NCBI GenBank assembly: GCA_964472905.1
Contig: CAYYMI010000030.1
Location: forward strand, 1 to 31,928
Length of the DNA stretch: 31,928 nt
From: Hellea sp964472905
GTDB taxonomy: Bacteria > Pseudomonadota > Alphaproteobacteria > Caulobacterales > Maricaulaceae
Reading direction: 5' to 3'
In this document: piece after piece, positions 7,668 through 17,071 of the stretch
Layout of the letters: each line of letters opens with the position of its first letter
Numbering within the stretch: position 1 is the first letter of the stretch
Translations under genes and position numbers: made by a program
Notes under the pieces: model-generated
The model's input: only the letters and a program-made list of their open reading frames with translations
What the model was told of the DNA's origin: nothing
Database searches by the model: none

Positions 7668-8387
7668 TTGAGCCAAGCTTATAAATTCGACCGCGTATTA
7701 CTTAAAATTTCAGGCGAAGCCCTAATGGGTGACAAGCCTTATGGGATTGATACGAATATGACGGCCCGCATCGCTGGGGAAGTCAAAGATGCTCATGCGA
7801 AAGGTTTGGAAATCGCCTTGGTAATTGGGGCTGGAAATATTTTTAGGGGGTTATCAGCCGCCGCGGGTGGTATTGAGCGCTCAACCGCTGATTATATGGG
7901 CATGCTTGCGACAGTGATGAATGCGCTTGCGATGCAAAGCGCGTTAGAACAAATTGGGGTCGATACCCGAGTTCAATCTGCCATTCCAATGCAAACAGTG
8001 TGTGAGCCCTATATTCGCCGCCGCGCTGTACGGCATATGCAAAAGGGTCGTGTCGTTATTTTTGCAGGTGGAACAGGAAATCCTTACTTTACAACGGATA
8101 CAGCCGCGGCCCTGCGCGCAGCGGAAATGGAATGCGATGCTTTACTTAAAGGAACGCAAGTTGATGGAGTCTATGATAGTGATCCGAAAAAGAACCCTGA
8201 TGCGAAACGGTTTGATACGTTGAGCTATCACAAAGTTCTTTCGGATGATCTTAAAGTTATGGATGCTGCGGCTGTTACCTTGATGCGAGAGAATGATATC
8301 CCAATTATAGTGTTCTCCTTACATGAAAAAGGCGGATTTGATCAGGTTATGTCTGGTAAAGGCACGTGCACCACAATTCGGGCATAG
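7668..8387 (+). CDS. pyrH: Uridylate kinase (UMP kinase)
   Basis: PyrH phosphorylates UMP to UDP, feeding RNA and envelope sugar-nucleotide synthesis; it is cytosolic and hexameric. The 239 residues are the usual length. Amino-acid-kinase motifs are seen: LKISGEALMG near 12-21, GAGNIFRG near 55-62, GTGNPYFTTDTAA near 135-147, and VDGVYDSDPKKNPDA. The start is TTG (7668), seven bases after AGGGG (7656-7660); no upstream ATG is available and this gives the family's N-terminus. Oddly, the TTG is the end of an eight-T run (7662-7669), a potentially slippery tract at the translation start. It lies 100 bases after tsf and 44 before frr. Confidence 0.96.
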   Translation: MSQAYKFDRVLLKISGEALMGDKPYGIDTNMTARIAGEVKDAHAKGLEIALVIGAGNIFRGLSAAAGGIERSTADYMGMLATVMNALAMQSALEQIGVDTRVQSAIPMQTVCEPYIRRRAVRHMQKGRVVIFAGGTGNPYFTTDTAAALRAAEMECDALLKGTQVDGVYDSDPKKNPDAKRFDTLSYHKVLSDDLKVMDAAAVTLMRENDIPIIVFSLHEKGGFDQVMSGKGTCTTIRA

Positions 8388-8431
8388 TATAGACAATTTA
8401 ACGCGCGATAGTTACGTGAAGGAGATTAGAT

Positions 8432-8992
8432 ATGGCAGGTGAGTTTAACCTGAAAGAGTATCGTAAACGTATGGACGGAGCGGTGTCGTCCCTTAAATCC
8501 GAATTTGGCGGTTTGAGAACAGGTCGCGCCAATGCCTCTTTACTCGATAATATAACTGTCTCAGCCTATGGGTCTGAAGTTCCTCTCAATCAAGTGGGCT
8601 CAGTAAGTGTTCCTGAATCGCGAATGTTAATGGTTAGTGTTTGGGATAAGACCCAAGTTGCCGCTGTTGATAAAGCCTTACGGACATCAAATTTAGGTTT
8701 GAACCCTGTTATGGATGGGCAGACATTACGTATTCCTATGCCGCCTTTAACCGAGGAACGACGACGCGACCTTACAAAAGTTGCAGGCCAATATGCCGAG
8801 AGCGCAAAAATTGCCGTTCGCAATGTTCGCCGCGACGCCATGGACACACTTAAAAAATTAGAAAAAAATGGGGACATGAGTGAAGATGAGCAAAAAGCGC
8901 ATGAAGGCGATGTTCAAAAAGCGACTGACGCTGTGATTAAAGAAATTGACGATTCACTTGAAACCAAATCTACGGAAATTATGCAGGTCTAA
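8432..8992 (+). CDS. frr: Ribosome recycling factor
   Basis: RRF acts with EF-G to split the post-termination ribosome. The 186 residues match the family. Conserved segments include LKSEFGGLRTGRANASLLDNI (about 22-42), IPMPPLTEERRRDL (about 106-119) and AVRNVRRDAMD near 131-141. A strong ribosome-binding site GAAGGAG sits nine bases before the ATG. It is placed between pyrH and uppS as in most proteobacteria, with the next gene beginning two bases after its stop. Confidence 0.97.
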   Translation: MAGEFNLKEYRKRMDGAVSSLKSEFGGLRTGRANASLLDNITVSAYGSEVPLNQVGSVSVPESRMLMVSVWDKTQVAAVDKALRTSNLGLNPVMDGQTLRIPMPPLTEERRRDLTKVAGQYAESAKIAVRNVRRDAMDTLKKLEKNGDMSEDEQKAHEGDVQKATDAVIKEIDDSLETKSTEIMQV

Positions 8993-8994
8993 AT

Positions 8995-9723
8995 TTGGCA
9001 ACACGTTCTCTATACCAAGCGAAGTTTCCGCTTCACATTGCCATTATCATGGATGGTAATGGACGATGGGCCCAAGCTCGTCATCGTCCCCGTGTGTTCG
9101 GGCATCAAGCTGGTGTTAAGACAGTTCGTAGAATTGTTGAAGATGCAGCGGATTTAGGAATTAAATATTTAACCCTTTATAGTTTTTCGACAGAAAATTG
9201 GTCACGTCCCAAGGCCGAAATTGCAGCCTTATTTGCCCTGCTAAAACAGTATGTTGAAGATGATCTTGAAACTTTGAGTGAAAATAATGTGAGGGTTAGA
9301 ATTTTGGGCTCCCGCACAGGGCTGAAACCTGATCTTCTTGAGTTGATTAAGCGTGTCGAATCTCGAACAGACAATAATTCTGAATTTCATTTGAATATAG
9401 CTTTTAATTATGGTGGACGGGATGAAATTTTACGAGCTTTTGCCAAAGCCAGCGAAGCGGGTGTTGATATTGCTGCGATGTCGGAAACAGATGTAACGGC
9501 TTATCTGGATACTTCGGATATTCCTGAACCTGATTTAGTTATCCGTACAAGCGGCGAAACACGGGTGAGTAATTTTTTACTTTGGCAAGCGGCTTATGCC
9601 GAATTTATATTCACTGATGTTTTATGGCCCGATTTTTCTAAGGCTGATCTTGAAGCCGCAATTGCAGAGTTTCAAACGCGTGAACGCCGTTATGGTAACC
9701 TCAATGCCTCGGAAGTGGCCTAG
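8995..9723 (+). CDS. uppS: Undecaprenyl diphosphate synthase (cis-prenyltransferase)
   Basis: UppS condenses isopentenyl diphosphate onto farnesyl diphosphate to make the C55 carrier for peptidoglycan and LPS. Signature residues are present: IIMDGNGRWA near 17-26 with the magnesium/diphosphate Asp20, YSFSTENW near 61-68, and the distal RTSGETRVSNFLLWQAAYAE near 184-203. The length of 242 is typical. The start is TTG (8995), two bases after the frr stop, with a weak AGGT upstream, so translation is probably coupled to frr. The first ATG within the gene lies inside the active-site motif and cannot be the start. Confidence 0.95.
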   Translation: MATRSLYQAKFPLHIAIIMDGNGRWAQARHRPRVFGHQAGVKTVRRIVEDAADLGIKYLTLYSFSTENWSRPKAEIAALFALLKQYVEDDLETLSENNVRVRILGSRTGLKPDLLELIKRVESRTDNNSEFHLNIAFNYGGRDEILRAFAKASEAGVDIAAMSETDVTAYLDTSDIPEPDLVIRTSGETRVSNFLLWQAAYAEFIFTDVLWPDFSKADLEAAIAEFQTRERRYGNLNASEVA

Positions 9724-9729
9724 GGCCTA

Positions 9730-10560
9730 ATGGCTGATGTAAATTCAAAAACTCCGGTTTGGAATAATGTCGGTGTTCGAGCGATAACAGCGTTAACCTT
9801 CGCCGCGATTTGCTTTGTTCCTTTATATTTTGGCGGCTGGCCTTGGGCCGTTTTAGTGTCCCTTTTAGGCGGTAGAATGATGTGGGAATGGGTAAATATG
9901 TCAGATCCATCGCCCACGCGATTGGCATATATCATTCCCGTTATTGGAGTTTTCATAACAAATTTTTATGTCGTTCAGGCCTTTTGGATGTTTGCTATTA
10001 TTACAATAGCGCTCGCCGCAGCTATTGCCGCATTAGAACGGTCTCGTAGAGGAGGCTTGCTCTGGGCTGGATTGGGCTATCTGTATATAATTATCCCTTC
10101 ATTGGCCATAGTCGCGCTTAGAGGTATGGAGTCTGGTTTTGCAGCAGACGGGTTTAAGACATTAATATTCGTTCTTTTAGTCGTCATCGCGGCGGATGTT
10201 GGCGCCTATTTTGGGGGGTCATTTTTTAAAGGGGCTAAATTAGCGCCCAAGCTTAGCCCCAATAAAACATGGTCTGGATTTTTTTCTGGTTTAATATTTG
10301 GAGCCAGTATTGGAGGCATTGTCGGCTGGATTATAGGTCTGAACTTTCTATTAGGGATGACTTTTGCAGTCCCTATTGTCTTATTATCTGTTTTGGGTGA
10401 CCTTCTAGAGAGCGGATTAAAACGAGTCCTCAATGTCAAAGATACCGGTAGTTTACTACCAGGGCATGGGGGGCTTTTAGATCGTTTAGATAGTCTGATG
10501 TTGGCTGTTGTTGGGGTCGCTTGTATGTTATTTTTCGTTCCAAATATCTGGCCACTATAA
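9730..10560 (+). CDS. cdsA: Phosphatidate cytidylyltransferase (CDP-diacylglycerol synthase)
   Basis: CdsA makes CDP-diacylglycerol from phosphatidate and CTP in the inner membrane, the precursor of all phospholipids. The 276-residue protein has about seven to eight hydrophobic spans. It ends with the family signature near 224-255: LKRVLNVKDTGSLLPGHGG followed by LLDRLDS, carrying the metal-binding Asp residues. It starts six bases after uppS. There is no strong ribosome-binding site, so coupling to uppS is likely. Confidence 0.95.
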   Translation: MADVNSKTPVWNNVGVRAITALTFAAICFVPLYFGGWPWAVLVSLLGGRMMWEWVNMSDPSPTRLAYIIPVIGVFITNFYVVQAFWMFAIITIALAAAIAALERSRRGGLLWAGLGYLYIIIPSLAIVALRGMESGFAADGFKTLIFVLLVVIAADVGAYFGGSFFKGAKLAPKLSPNKTWSGFFSGLIFGASIGGIVGWIIGLNFLLGMTFAVPIVLLSVLGDLLESGLKRVLNVKDTGSLLPGHGGLLDRLDSLMLAVVGVACMLFFVPNIWPL

Positions 10561-10565
10561 AATTT

Positions 10566-11738
10566 ATGACCAAACGCATAACAATATTGGGCTCTACAGG
10601 GTCGATTGGAGATAGTACGCTGGACTTAATTCGCCGTGCCCCTGATGATGAGCTGAAGGTTATTGCCTTAACAGCGAATTCCAATGCTGAAAAATTAGCC
10701 CGACAAGCCATAGAATTTGATGCCGACTATGTCGCTTTAGCGAGTGATGAAAATGAAGATCAATTGAGACATGCTTTGTCAGGTCGATCAATTGAAATTG
10801 GGATTGGGCCTGAGGCATTAATTGAAGCGGCGAGTAGGTCTGCTGATTTTTGTATGGCTGCGATTATTGGCGCGGCAGGGCTTGAGCCGACTTTAGCGGC
10901 CGTTGACCAAGGTCTTAATTTAGGCCTCGCCAATAAAGAATGTCTTGTATGTGCGGGGGATTTATTCATGAGGCGAGTTTCAGAGAGGGGGGCAACTTTG
11001 CTGCCTGTAGATTCTGAACATAATGCTATTTTCCAAGTCTTAGATAAAGACAAACCAGAGGGTATTGTACGTCTTATATTAACGGCAAGCGGGGGGCCTT
11101 TTCGTGAAGCCTCATCCGAAAAGCTAAAGACAGTTACAAGAGCTGATGCGCTGGCGCACCCTGTTTGGGATATGGGAGCAAAAATTTCTATCGATTCTGC
11201 GACTTTGATGAATAAAGGTTTGGAATTGATCGAAGCGAGTTATCTTTTTGATCGGCCATCTTCAGAGATTGATGTGGTTGTTCACCCTCAATCTATCATC
11301 CATTCTATGGTGGAATATATTGATGGATCTATTTTGGCTCAACTTGGCTCGCCTGATATGCGCACGCCTATTGCCTATGCAATAGCTTGGCCGGAGAGGA
11401 TGGCTGCTCCAGTAGAGCGATTAAACTTAACTGCAATGGGAAGTCTGACATTTTTTGAACCCGATACTGCCAAATTCCCAGCTTTACGATTGGCCAGAGA
11501 AGCATTGGAAGCGGGCGGTAAGGGGCCTTGTATTTTGAATGCAGCCAATGAAGTCGCTGTCGCTGCATTCCTGGAAGATAAGATATCTTTTGTAGATATT
11601 CCGAAAATTGTCGAAACTGTTATGAATAAACACTCTGGGTTTTCGTGTTTCAAAATATCTCCGGGAGCCGTAGAAGAAATTGTAGCAACAGATAGACATG
11701 CGCGCAAAACTGCACATGAGCATATTGTAAGCTTGTGA
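10566..11738 (+). CDS. dxr: 1-deoxy-D-xylulose-5-phosphate reductoisomerase
   Basis: Dxr is the NADPH-dependent second step of the MEP isoprenoid pathway, supplying IPP for UppS next door. From ATG 10566 the protein has 390 residues, the normal length. Motifs are the NADPH-binding GSTGSIGDSTLDL (8-20), LANKECLV, the metal/substrate loop LPVDSEHNAIFQ, ASGGPFR, and the flap HPVWDMGAKISIDSATLMNKG. The frame is open 15 codons further upstream, but those overlap the end of cdsA; the motif spacing supports 10566, five bases after the cdsA stop. Confidence 0.95.
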   Translation: MTKRITILGSTGSIGDSTLDLIRRAPDDELKVIALTANSNAEKLARQAIEFDADYVALASDENEDQLRHALSGRSIEIGIGPEALIEAASRSADFCMAAIIGAAGLEPTLAAVDQGLNLGLANKECLVCAGDLFMRRVSERGATLLPVDSEHNAIFQVLDKDKPEGIVRLILTASGGPFREASSEKLKTVTRADALAHPVWDMGAKISIDSATLMNKGLELIEASYLFDRPSSEIDVVVHPQSIIHSMVEYIDGSILAQLGSPDMRTPIAYAIAWPERMAAPVERLNLTAMGSLTFFEPDTAKFPALRLAREALEAGGKGPCILNAANEVAVAAFLEDKISFVDIPKIVETVMNKHSGFSCFKISPGAVEEIVATDRHARKTAHEHIVSL

Positions 11739-11782
11739 AATTCCTAAAATCAGGTCAAAACTAAACTCTTTAAAGAGAACTT

Positions 11783-12976
11783 ATGCTCGCAGGATTGATA
11801 GATACGGTTATATTTATGATGAGTTTCGTACTCGTCCTATCTTTCCTCGTCTATTTTCATGAGTTAGGACATTATTCCGTCGCGAGATTTTTTAATGTCG
11901 CTGTAGAGCGGTTCTCAATTGGATTCGGGAAACCCATTGCGCAATGGACCGCCAGAAATGGAACTCACTGGTCAATTGGGCGCATTCCTCTTGGAGGCTA
12001 TGTTAAATTTCTAGGCGATGCGGGTGCAGCTAGTAATCCGGATGTAGAGGCTCTTGATGAGCTTAAATCGCAATTCGAAGATGATGAATCTGTCGCAATA
12101 TCAGATATATTTCATTTCAAGCCATTATGGCAGAGAGCGCTTGTTGTTTTAGCGGGGCCAGTCTTTAATTTTGTTTTGGCTGTATTTATCTTTGCGGGTC
12201 TTGGGCTTGCTTTCGGTTCATTTACGGTGGAATCTCTTGTAGGGGAGGTGCAAAAAGGTAGTGCGGCTGAAAAAGCGGGTATTCTTCCAGGTGATCGAAT
12301 TTTAACGATGGATGGTAAAGATGTCAGCCAGTTTAGCGACATGCGTAAATATGTTGTTTTGAAAAGCAACAATGTCATTGATACAGTTATTGACCGCAAT
12401 GGAGACCGAATTGAGTTAAAGCTTACGCCTCAGCGGGTTGTAGAAAAGGATTTTCTGGGAGGGAGTTCGTCTACAGGTAAAATAGGTATATCTAATTCTC
12501 AAGACGCAGAGATTATTCCAGTCAAATTTAATCCATTAACGGCTGTCGGTTTCGGCATAGAGGAGGTTCGAGATACGATTGGAATGACAGCAACGTATAT
12601 TGGACGCATATTTAAGGGTAAAGAAGACGGAAAACAACTGGGCAGCGTCGTTAAAATAGCAACGATGACAGGTAAAACCGCCGTAGATGCTGCAAGAGCG
12701 GATGTAAGTTTAAATGAACGCATACGGCTTCTAACTATACGATTGCTGTCGATTGCCGCGTCTCTTTCAATTGCGTTAGGTTTCGCAAATTTAATGCCAA
12801 TTCCCGTCCTAGATGGTGGACATTTACTCTATTACGGCTATGAAGCCATCGCGGGTCGTCCGTTGAGTCAAAAAAAGCAGGAGTTTGGGTTTCGATTAGG
12901 GTTTGCATTATTGCTCACACTGTTCGTTATTTTAACGGTAAATGATATCGGCTACGTCGCCAGTATGTTTTCCTAA
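11783..12976 (+). CDS. rseP: Site-2 (M50) zinc metalloprotease RseP/MmpA
   Basis: This is an intramembrane protease that cleaves membrane-anchored regulators. The Caulobacter orthologue MmpA degrades PodJ, and enterobacterial RseP releases sigma E from its anchor. The 397 residues include an N-terminal membrane span with the zinc motif HELGH (residues 26-30), a PDZ domain at about 130-215 (VQKGSAAEKAGILPGDRIL), and C-terminal spans with the third zinc ligand in PVLDGGH near 340-346. The ribosome-binding site AAAGAGAA precedes the ATG. It is 44 bases after dxr and 11 before bamA, which ties it to envelope assembly. Confidence 0.94.
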   Translation: MLAGLIDTVIFMMSFVLVLSFLVYFHELGHYSVARFFNVAVERFSIGFGKPIAQWTARNGTHWSIGRIPLGGYVKFLGDAGAASNPDVEALDELKSQFEDDESVAISDIFHFKPLWQRALVVLAGPVFNFVLAVFIFAGLGLAFGSFTVESLVGEVQKGSAAEKAGILPGDRILTMDGKDVSQFSDMRKYVVLKSNNVIDTVIDRNGDRIELKLTPQRVVEKDFLGGSSSTGKIGISNSQDAEIIPVKFNPLTAVGFGIEEVRDTIGMTATYIGRIFKGKEDGKQLGSVVKIATMTGKTAVDAARADVSLNERIRLLTIRLLSIAASLSIALGFANLMPIPVLDGGHLLYYGYEAIAGRPLSQKKQEFGFRLGFALLLTLFVILTVNDIGYVASMFS

Positions 12977-12987
12977 ATGGACGATTT

Positions 12988-15423
12988 ATGAAAGAGTTTT
13001 CAAAAATATGGCTAAAGCCTGTTGGAATGATTGTTACAATCATGATCAGCCTTTATGTTATATTGTCTGCAAATATAACTGTAGCGCAAGACGCCCAACC
13101 TGCTCCAGTGCCGCTGCCGCAGATTATTAAAAATATACAAGTCCAGGGTAATCAAAGGGTCGAAGCAAATACAGTTGCATCCTATCTTCTTTTTGCTCCC
13201 GGTGATCCTTATAGTGAAGATCGGATCGATTTATCAGTTAAAACACTCTATGCTACGGGGTTGTTTGCGGATGTGGCCATTGATCCCCGTGATGGGAATG
13301 TCCTTATTCGTGTAATTGAAAATCCAATTATTAACCGAGTTATTTTAGAAGGAAATAAGTCTCTTAAAAGCGATAAAATTACAGATGAAATTGAAGCTGA
13401 GCCAAGAGCGATTTTCACACGGTCAAATATACAGGAAGATGTTCAAAGAATAATAGAGCTTTATCGACAGTCAGGCCGCTTTGGGGCCACAATAGTACCT
13501 AAAGTCGTTCAGCAACCTCAAAATCGCGTAGACCTCATTTTTGAAATATCTGAGGGCCCAGTTACAGGTGTTAAACGCATTAACATAATCGGTAATAGTG
13601 AATTTGCAGATAGACGTCTTCGTAAGGAAATGGCGACTGAAGAGTCAATTTGGTACAAATTTTTCTCCTCCAACGATAATTATGATCCAGGACGTTTAGA
13701 ATTTGATCGCGAGCAACTTAGGACTTTTTATACAAATCGAGGATTTGCTGACTTCAGAGTTGTGTCAGCCGTAGCTGAATTAACACCAGACCAAGAAGAT
13801 TTTTATATTACTTTCACTGTTGATGAAGGTGATGAATATACTTGGGGCGATATAAAAGTTGATACTGAGCTTGATGATTTGAGTTCTGATTTTTTAGAGC
13901 GACTTATTAATATCAAACCCGGAACGGTGTATAACGCCAGTAGAGTTGAAGAAGTGATTGATACTTTGAATTTTGCGGCTGGGACGTCCGGGTATGCCTT
14001 CGTTGATATTCAACCCAATATTAAGCGTAATCGTGACGAAAAAACGGTTGATCTGGTATTTAATGTTGTTGAAGGTCCGCGTGTTTATATTGAACGTATC
14101 GATGTAGTTGGAAATACCACGACCCTTGACTACGTTATTCGTCGCGAAATGGAACTTGTTGAAGGCGATGCTTTCAACAGAATTCTTTTAGACCGTTCTC
14201 GTAATCGCGTTCGGGCTCTACGATTTTTTGAAGAAGTTGAAATTACTGAACGTCAAGGGTCCGCCCCAGACCGTGCAATTGTTGAAGTTGCGGTTAAGGA
14301 GCAGCCGACCGGGGAGTTGTCATTTTCTGCTGGCTTTTCATCCGCTGATGCGTTCTTAGTAGATTTATCAATTACACAACGAAATTTACGCGGGCGTGGT
14401 CAGTTACTGCGTTTTGTCATTCGGGCAAGCTCAAACCGTAGAGAGATAGACCTTCGTTTTACAGAACCGCGATTTCTCGGGCGTAATTTAGCTGCTGGTG
14501 TAGAAGTTTTCGATGTTGTAATAGATTTTTTAGATGAAGCTGGTTTTCGTCAATCTAGGACCGGTGGGCAGCTTACATTAGCATTCCCTTTGACTGAAAA
14601 TACATCTCTTTCAACACGTTATTCTTTGCGTCAAGAAGATATTGAGCTTCCAGGAACAGACTGTACGCAAATTGATTTCAGTATCCCAAGCCAACTTACA
14701 TCCTTGTGTGAACAAGTAGGAGGGCGCTTGTCATCTATCTTTGGCTATACTTTTGCATGGGATCGTAGAAATGACCCTATCACACCAACGCGTGGTTTTG
14801 ATGTGAGATTTGGGCAAGATCTTGCGGGTATAGGTGGAGATGTAAAATACCTTAGAACTGACTTTGAAGCTAACGCCTATAGGGGTCTTTTTAAAGATGT
14901 CATTGCTAGTGCAACACTTTCAGCTGGATATATTCGGGGCTGGGGCGGAGATCCCGTTTCTGTTAATGATAGATATTTTAAAGGTAATTTTGATTTCCGT
15001 GGATTTGATAATGCTGGTATTGGACCAAGGGTCGTCCAGTATGACCCTTTAACAGGCCAAGTTACTCAAAGGCTCAATTCATTAGGTGGTAACGCCTTCG
15101 GTCTTGCTGCTGCGGAGGTGAGTTTTCCTGTTGGCATTCCTAATTTATTAGGTAGCTTGTTTGCCGAAGCTGGGACAGTTGGTTTATTAGATGAAGATTT
15201 TCAATTTGATACAGGGATTGACCCCATTACAGGTGAACAACTCACATCAGCCCCAGTCTTTCAACGGACTGAGGACTCTTTGGCTCTTCGAGCGACAGTT
15301 GGTGCCAGTGTGTTCTGGGAAAGTCCTTTTGGCCCAATTCGGTTTGACTTCACCAAGCCGCTACGGCAATTTGACTTCGATGAACGTAAGTCCTTTCAAT
15401 TTACTACCCGAACAAGGTTTTAA
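12988..15423 (+). CDS. bamA: Outer membrane protein assembly factor BamA
   Basis: BamA is the core of the BAM complex that folds beta-barrel proteins into the outer membrane. A signal peptide with an extended N-region spans about residues 1-34. POTRA domains follow to about residue 425 (first: IKNIQVQGNQRV near 46), then a 16-stranded barrel. The conserved RGF motif in the loop that closes the barrel appears as FRGF near 669-672. The chain ends in the beta-signal FTTRTRF with a terminal Phe. Its 811 residues are normal for Alphaproteobacteria. It is followed after two bases by its periplasmic partner Skp. Confidence 0.96.
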   Translation: MKEFSKIWLKPVGMIVTIMISLYVILSANITVAQDAQPAPVPLPQIIKNIQVQGNQRVEANTVASYLLFAPGDPYSEDRIDLSVKTLYATGLFADVAIDPRDGNVLIRVIENPIINRVILEGNKSLKSDKITDEIEAEPRAIFTRSNIQEDVQRIIELYRQSGRFGATIVPKVVQQPQNRVDLIFEISEGPVTGVKRINIIGNSEFADRRLRKEMATEESIWYKFFSSNDNYDPGRLEFDREQLRTFYTNRGFADFRVVSAVAELTPDQEDFYITFTVDEGDEYTWGDIKVDTELDDLSSDFLERLINIKPGTVYNASRVEEVIDTLNFAAGTSGYAFVDIQPNIKRNRDEKTVDLVFNVVEGPRVYIERIDVVGNTTTLDYVIRREMELVEGDAFNRILLDRSRNRVRALRFFEEVEITERQGSAPDRAIVEVAVKEQPTGELSFSAGFSSADAFLVDLSITQRNLRGRGQLLRFVIRASSNRREIDLRFTEPRFLGRNLAAGVEVFDVVIDFLDEAGFRQSRTGGQLTLAFPLTENTSLSTRYSLRQEDIELPGTDCTQIDFSIPSQLTSLCEQVGGRLSSIFGYTFAWDRRNDPITPTRGFDVRFGQDLAGIGGDVKYLRTDFEANAYRGLFKDVIASATLSAGYIRGWGGDPVSVNDRYFKGNFDFRGFDNAGIGPRVVQYDPLTGQVTQRLNSLGGNAFGLAAAEVSFPVGIPNLLGSLFAEAGTVGLLDEDFQFDTGIDPITGEQLTSAPVFQRTEDSLALRATVGASVFWESPFGPIRFDFTKPLRQFDFDERKSFQFTTRTRF

Positions 15424-15425
15424 CT

Positions 15426-16001
15426 ATGTCTTATCATAAAACTATTCTTCGTGCCCTTATTGGGTTCAGCGCAGCTATTTTATTCAGTGCGTCTGCATTT
15501 GCGCAAAGCACTATTTTGGTTGTTGATACAGGCCGTGTCTTACGAGACTCAGATGTCGGTAAACATATTAAACGCCAATTGGAGACTATTGGAAAATCAA
15601 TGGAGTCAGAAGCCAAAGCTAAAGCGTCTCCTCTTGAAAGTAAAGGGAAGTCACTGGAAGCACAGCTTAAAGGTAAAACTCGAGCCTCTTTGCAGACTGA
15701 CACGGCCCTCCAGGCTCAACTACAGTCATTTCAAAAAGATCAGCAAGCGGTAAAGGTTGATTTAGCGTATAAACAAAAAGAAATGCAAATTACTGAAGCA
15801 AAAGCTGTTCAGAAAGTACAAGAGCGTCTTCGGGTTATCTTGGAAGCTATTGTCGCAGAACGTAATGCTGATGTTGTGCTTGAGCGTTCTCTTGTGATTT
15901 ATGGTGATCCTGTCGATGTGACCGATACCGTTATAAGTCGTCTCAATAGTCAAATGAAAACTGTGCCTGTGACGCGTGAACGTTTACCGCGTAAATCTTA
16001 A
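15426..16001 (+). CDS. skp: Periplasmic OmpH/Skp-family chaperone
   Basis: This is a holdase that carries unfolded outer-membrane proteins to BAM. The 191-residue precursor has a clear signal peptide (MSYHKTILRALIGF followed by small residues) with cleavage after ASAFA at about residue 26. The first beta-strand ILVVDTGRVLRDSDVGKH is typical. A long Lys/Gln/Glu-rich coiled-coil 'tentacle' at about 52-135 and the closing strands DVVLERSLVIYGDPVDVTD follow. It starts two bases after bamA and is presumably co-translated with it. Confidence 0.9.
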   Translation: MSYHKTILRALIGFSAAILFSASAFAQSTILVVDTGRVLRDSDVGKHIKRQLETIGKSMESEAKAKASPLESKGKSLEAQLKGKTRASLQTDTALQAQLQSFQKDQQAVKVDLAYKQKEMQITEAKAVQKVQERLRVILEAIVAERNADVVLERSLVIYGDPVDVTDTVISRLNSQMKTVPVTRERLPRKS

Positions 16002-16064
16002 GCGTATAACACACAGTAACGCAAATTGAGACCAGATTAGATTCAAACACGCTATGGAGCGGGA

Positions 16065-17069
16065 ATGATAGATACCCGCTTCTATAGGTCTAATGGCAGT
16101 TTCACATTATCTGAATTAATTCAGGGCCTTCAGGTTGAATTACCTGATGAGAAATTTGGCGAAGAAGTAATATCCTCTTGCGCGAATTTGGCTGATAGTA
16201 AGCCAGGGCAAATCAGTTTTTTAGAAAATAAAAGACATAAAGATCAGGCTGTTTCAGCCTCAGCAACGGCTTGTTTTGTACCAGAAAAATTGGCCCAAAT
16301 TATTGGGAATAGACACATAATACCAATTGCGTCGAAAAGTCCAAAGGCTCATTTCGCGCGCTGTCTTAATAAAATGGTTTCGCCTATTTTATTAGGTGAA
16401 GGTGGCAAAAATCCGATTATTGCAAAGACAGCAGAAATTCATCCAACCTCAATTATAGGTAAGGGGGCCATCATTGAAGATGGGGTTATAGTTTCTCCTT
16501 ATGCTATTATTGGACCAGGGGTTCACATAAAAGCACGCTCCTATATTGGCGCCCACACTCACATTGAATGTGCTGTCATAGGTGAAGACGGTCACATAAA
16601 AGCCAATGCCGTCATTGGCGGAGCCGGATTTGGCATTGCCTCGGATGAAACCGGCTTAATTGATATTCCCCATATAGGACGCGTTATTATCGGAGACCGT
16701 GTTTCAATTGGATCTCAAAGCTGCGTTGACCGTGGGCAGTTAGGGGATACTATTTTAGAAGATGACGTGAAAATCGATAATCTCGTTCAAATCGCACATA
16801 ATGTCAGTGTAGGAATGGGGACAGTTATGGCTGGTCATGTAGGTGTTTCAGGGAGCTGTAGAATCGGTTCAGGCGTAAAGTTAGGCGGTAATGTTGGATT
16901 AGCTGATCACATAAATGTCGGGGATGGAGCGTCTGTCGCGGCGCGGGCTGGCGTCATGCATGATATTCCTGCCGGGGAAGTTTGGAGCGGTCTTCCGGCT
17001 ATGCCCATTCGTGAACATATGAGGCTCATAAGCGCCACTCGAAAACTCATTAAAAAGCCTAAAGCATAA
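16065..17069 (+). CDS. lpxD: UDP-3-O-acylglucosamine N-acyltransferase
   Basis: LpxD adds the N-linked 3-hydroxyacyl chain in the third step of lipid A synthesis. The 334 residues consist of an N-terminal uridine-binding domain (about 1-115), a left-handed beta-helix of hexapeptide repeats (HPTSIIGKGAIIEDGVIVSP onward) and a C-terminal helix. The catalytic histidine is His245 in QIAHNVSVG. The ATG at 16065 has GGAG at 16056-16059. The 63-base gap after skp is the largest in this part of the cluster, so a secondary promoter is possible; none is obvious. Confidence 0.95.
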   Translation: MIDTRFYRSNGSFTLSELIQGLQVELPDEKFGEEVISSCANLADSKPGQISFLENKRHKDQAVSASATACFVPEKLAQIIGNRHIIPIASKSPKAHFARCLNKMVSPILLGEGGKNPIIAKTAEIHPTSIIGKGAIIEDGVIVSPYAIIGPGVHIKARSYIGAHTHIECAVIGEDGHIKANAVIGGAGFGIASDETGLIDIPHIGRVIIGDRVSIGSQSCVDRGQLGDTILEDDVKIDNLVQIAHNVSVGMGTVMAGHVGVSGSCRIGSGVKLGGNVGLADHINVGDGASVAARAGVMHDIPAGEVWSGLPAMPIREHMRLISATRKLIKKPKA

Positions 17070-17071
17070 TT

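Noticed and set aside
10521..10565. 15-codon N-terminal extension of dxr
   Set aside because: It overlaps the end of cdsA; the GSTGSIG motif position matches other Dxr proteins only when starting at 10566.
16050..16061. CGCT/AGCG mini-hairpin over the lpxD ribosome-binding site
   Set aside because: Only four pairs; likely chance.
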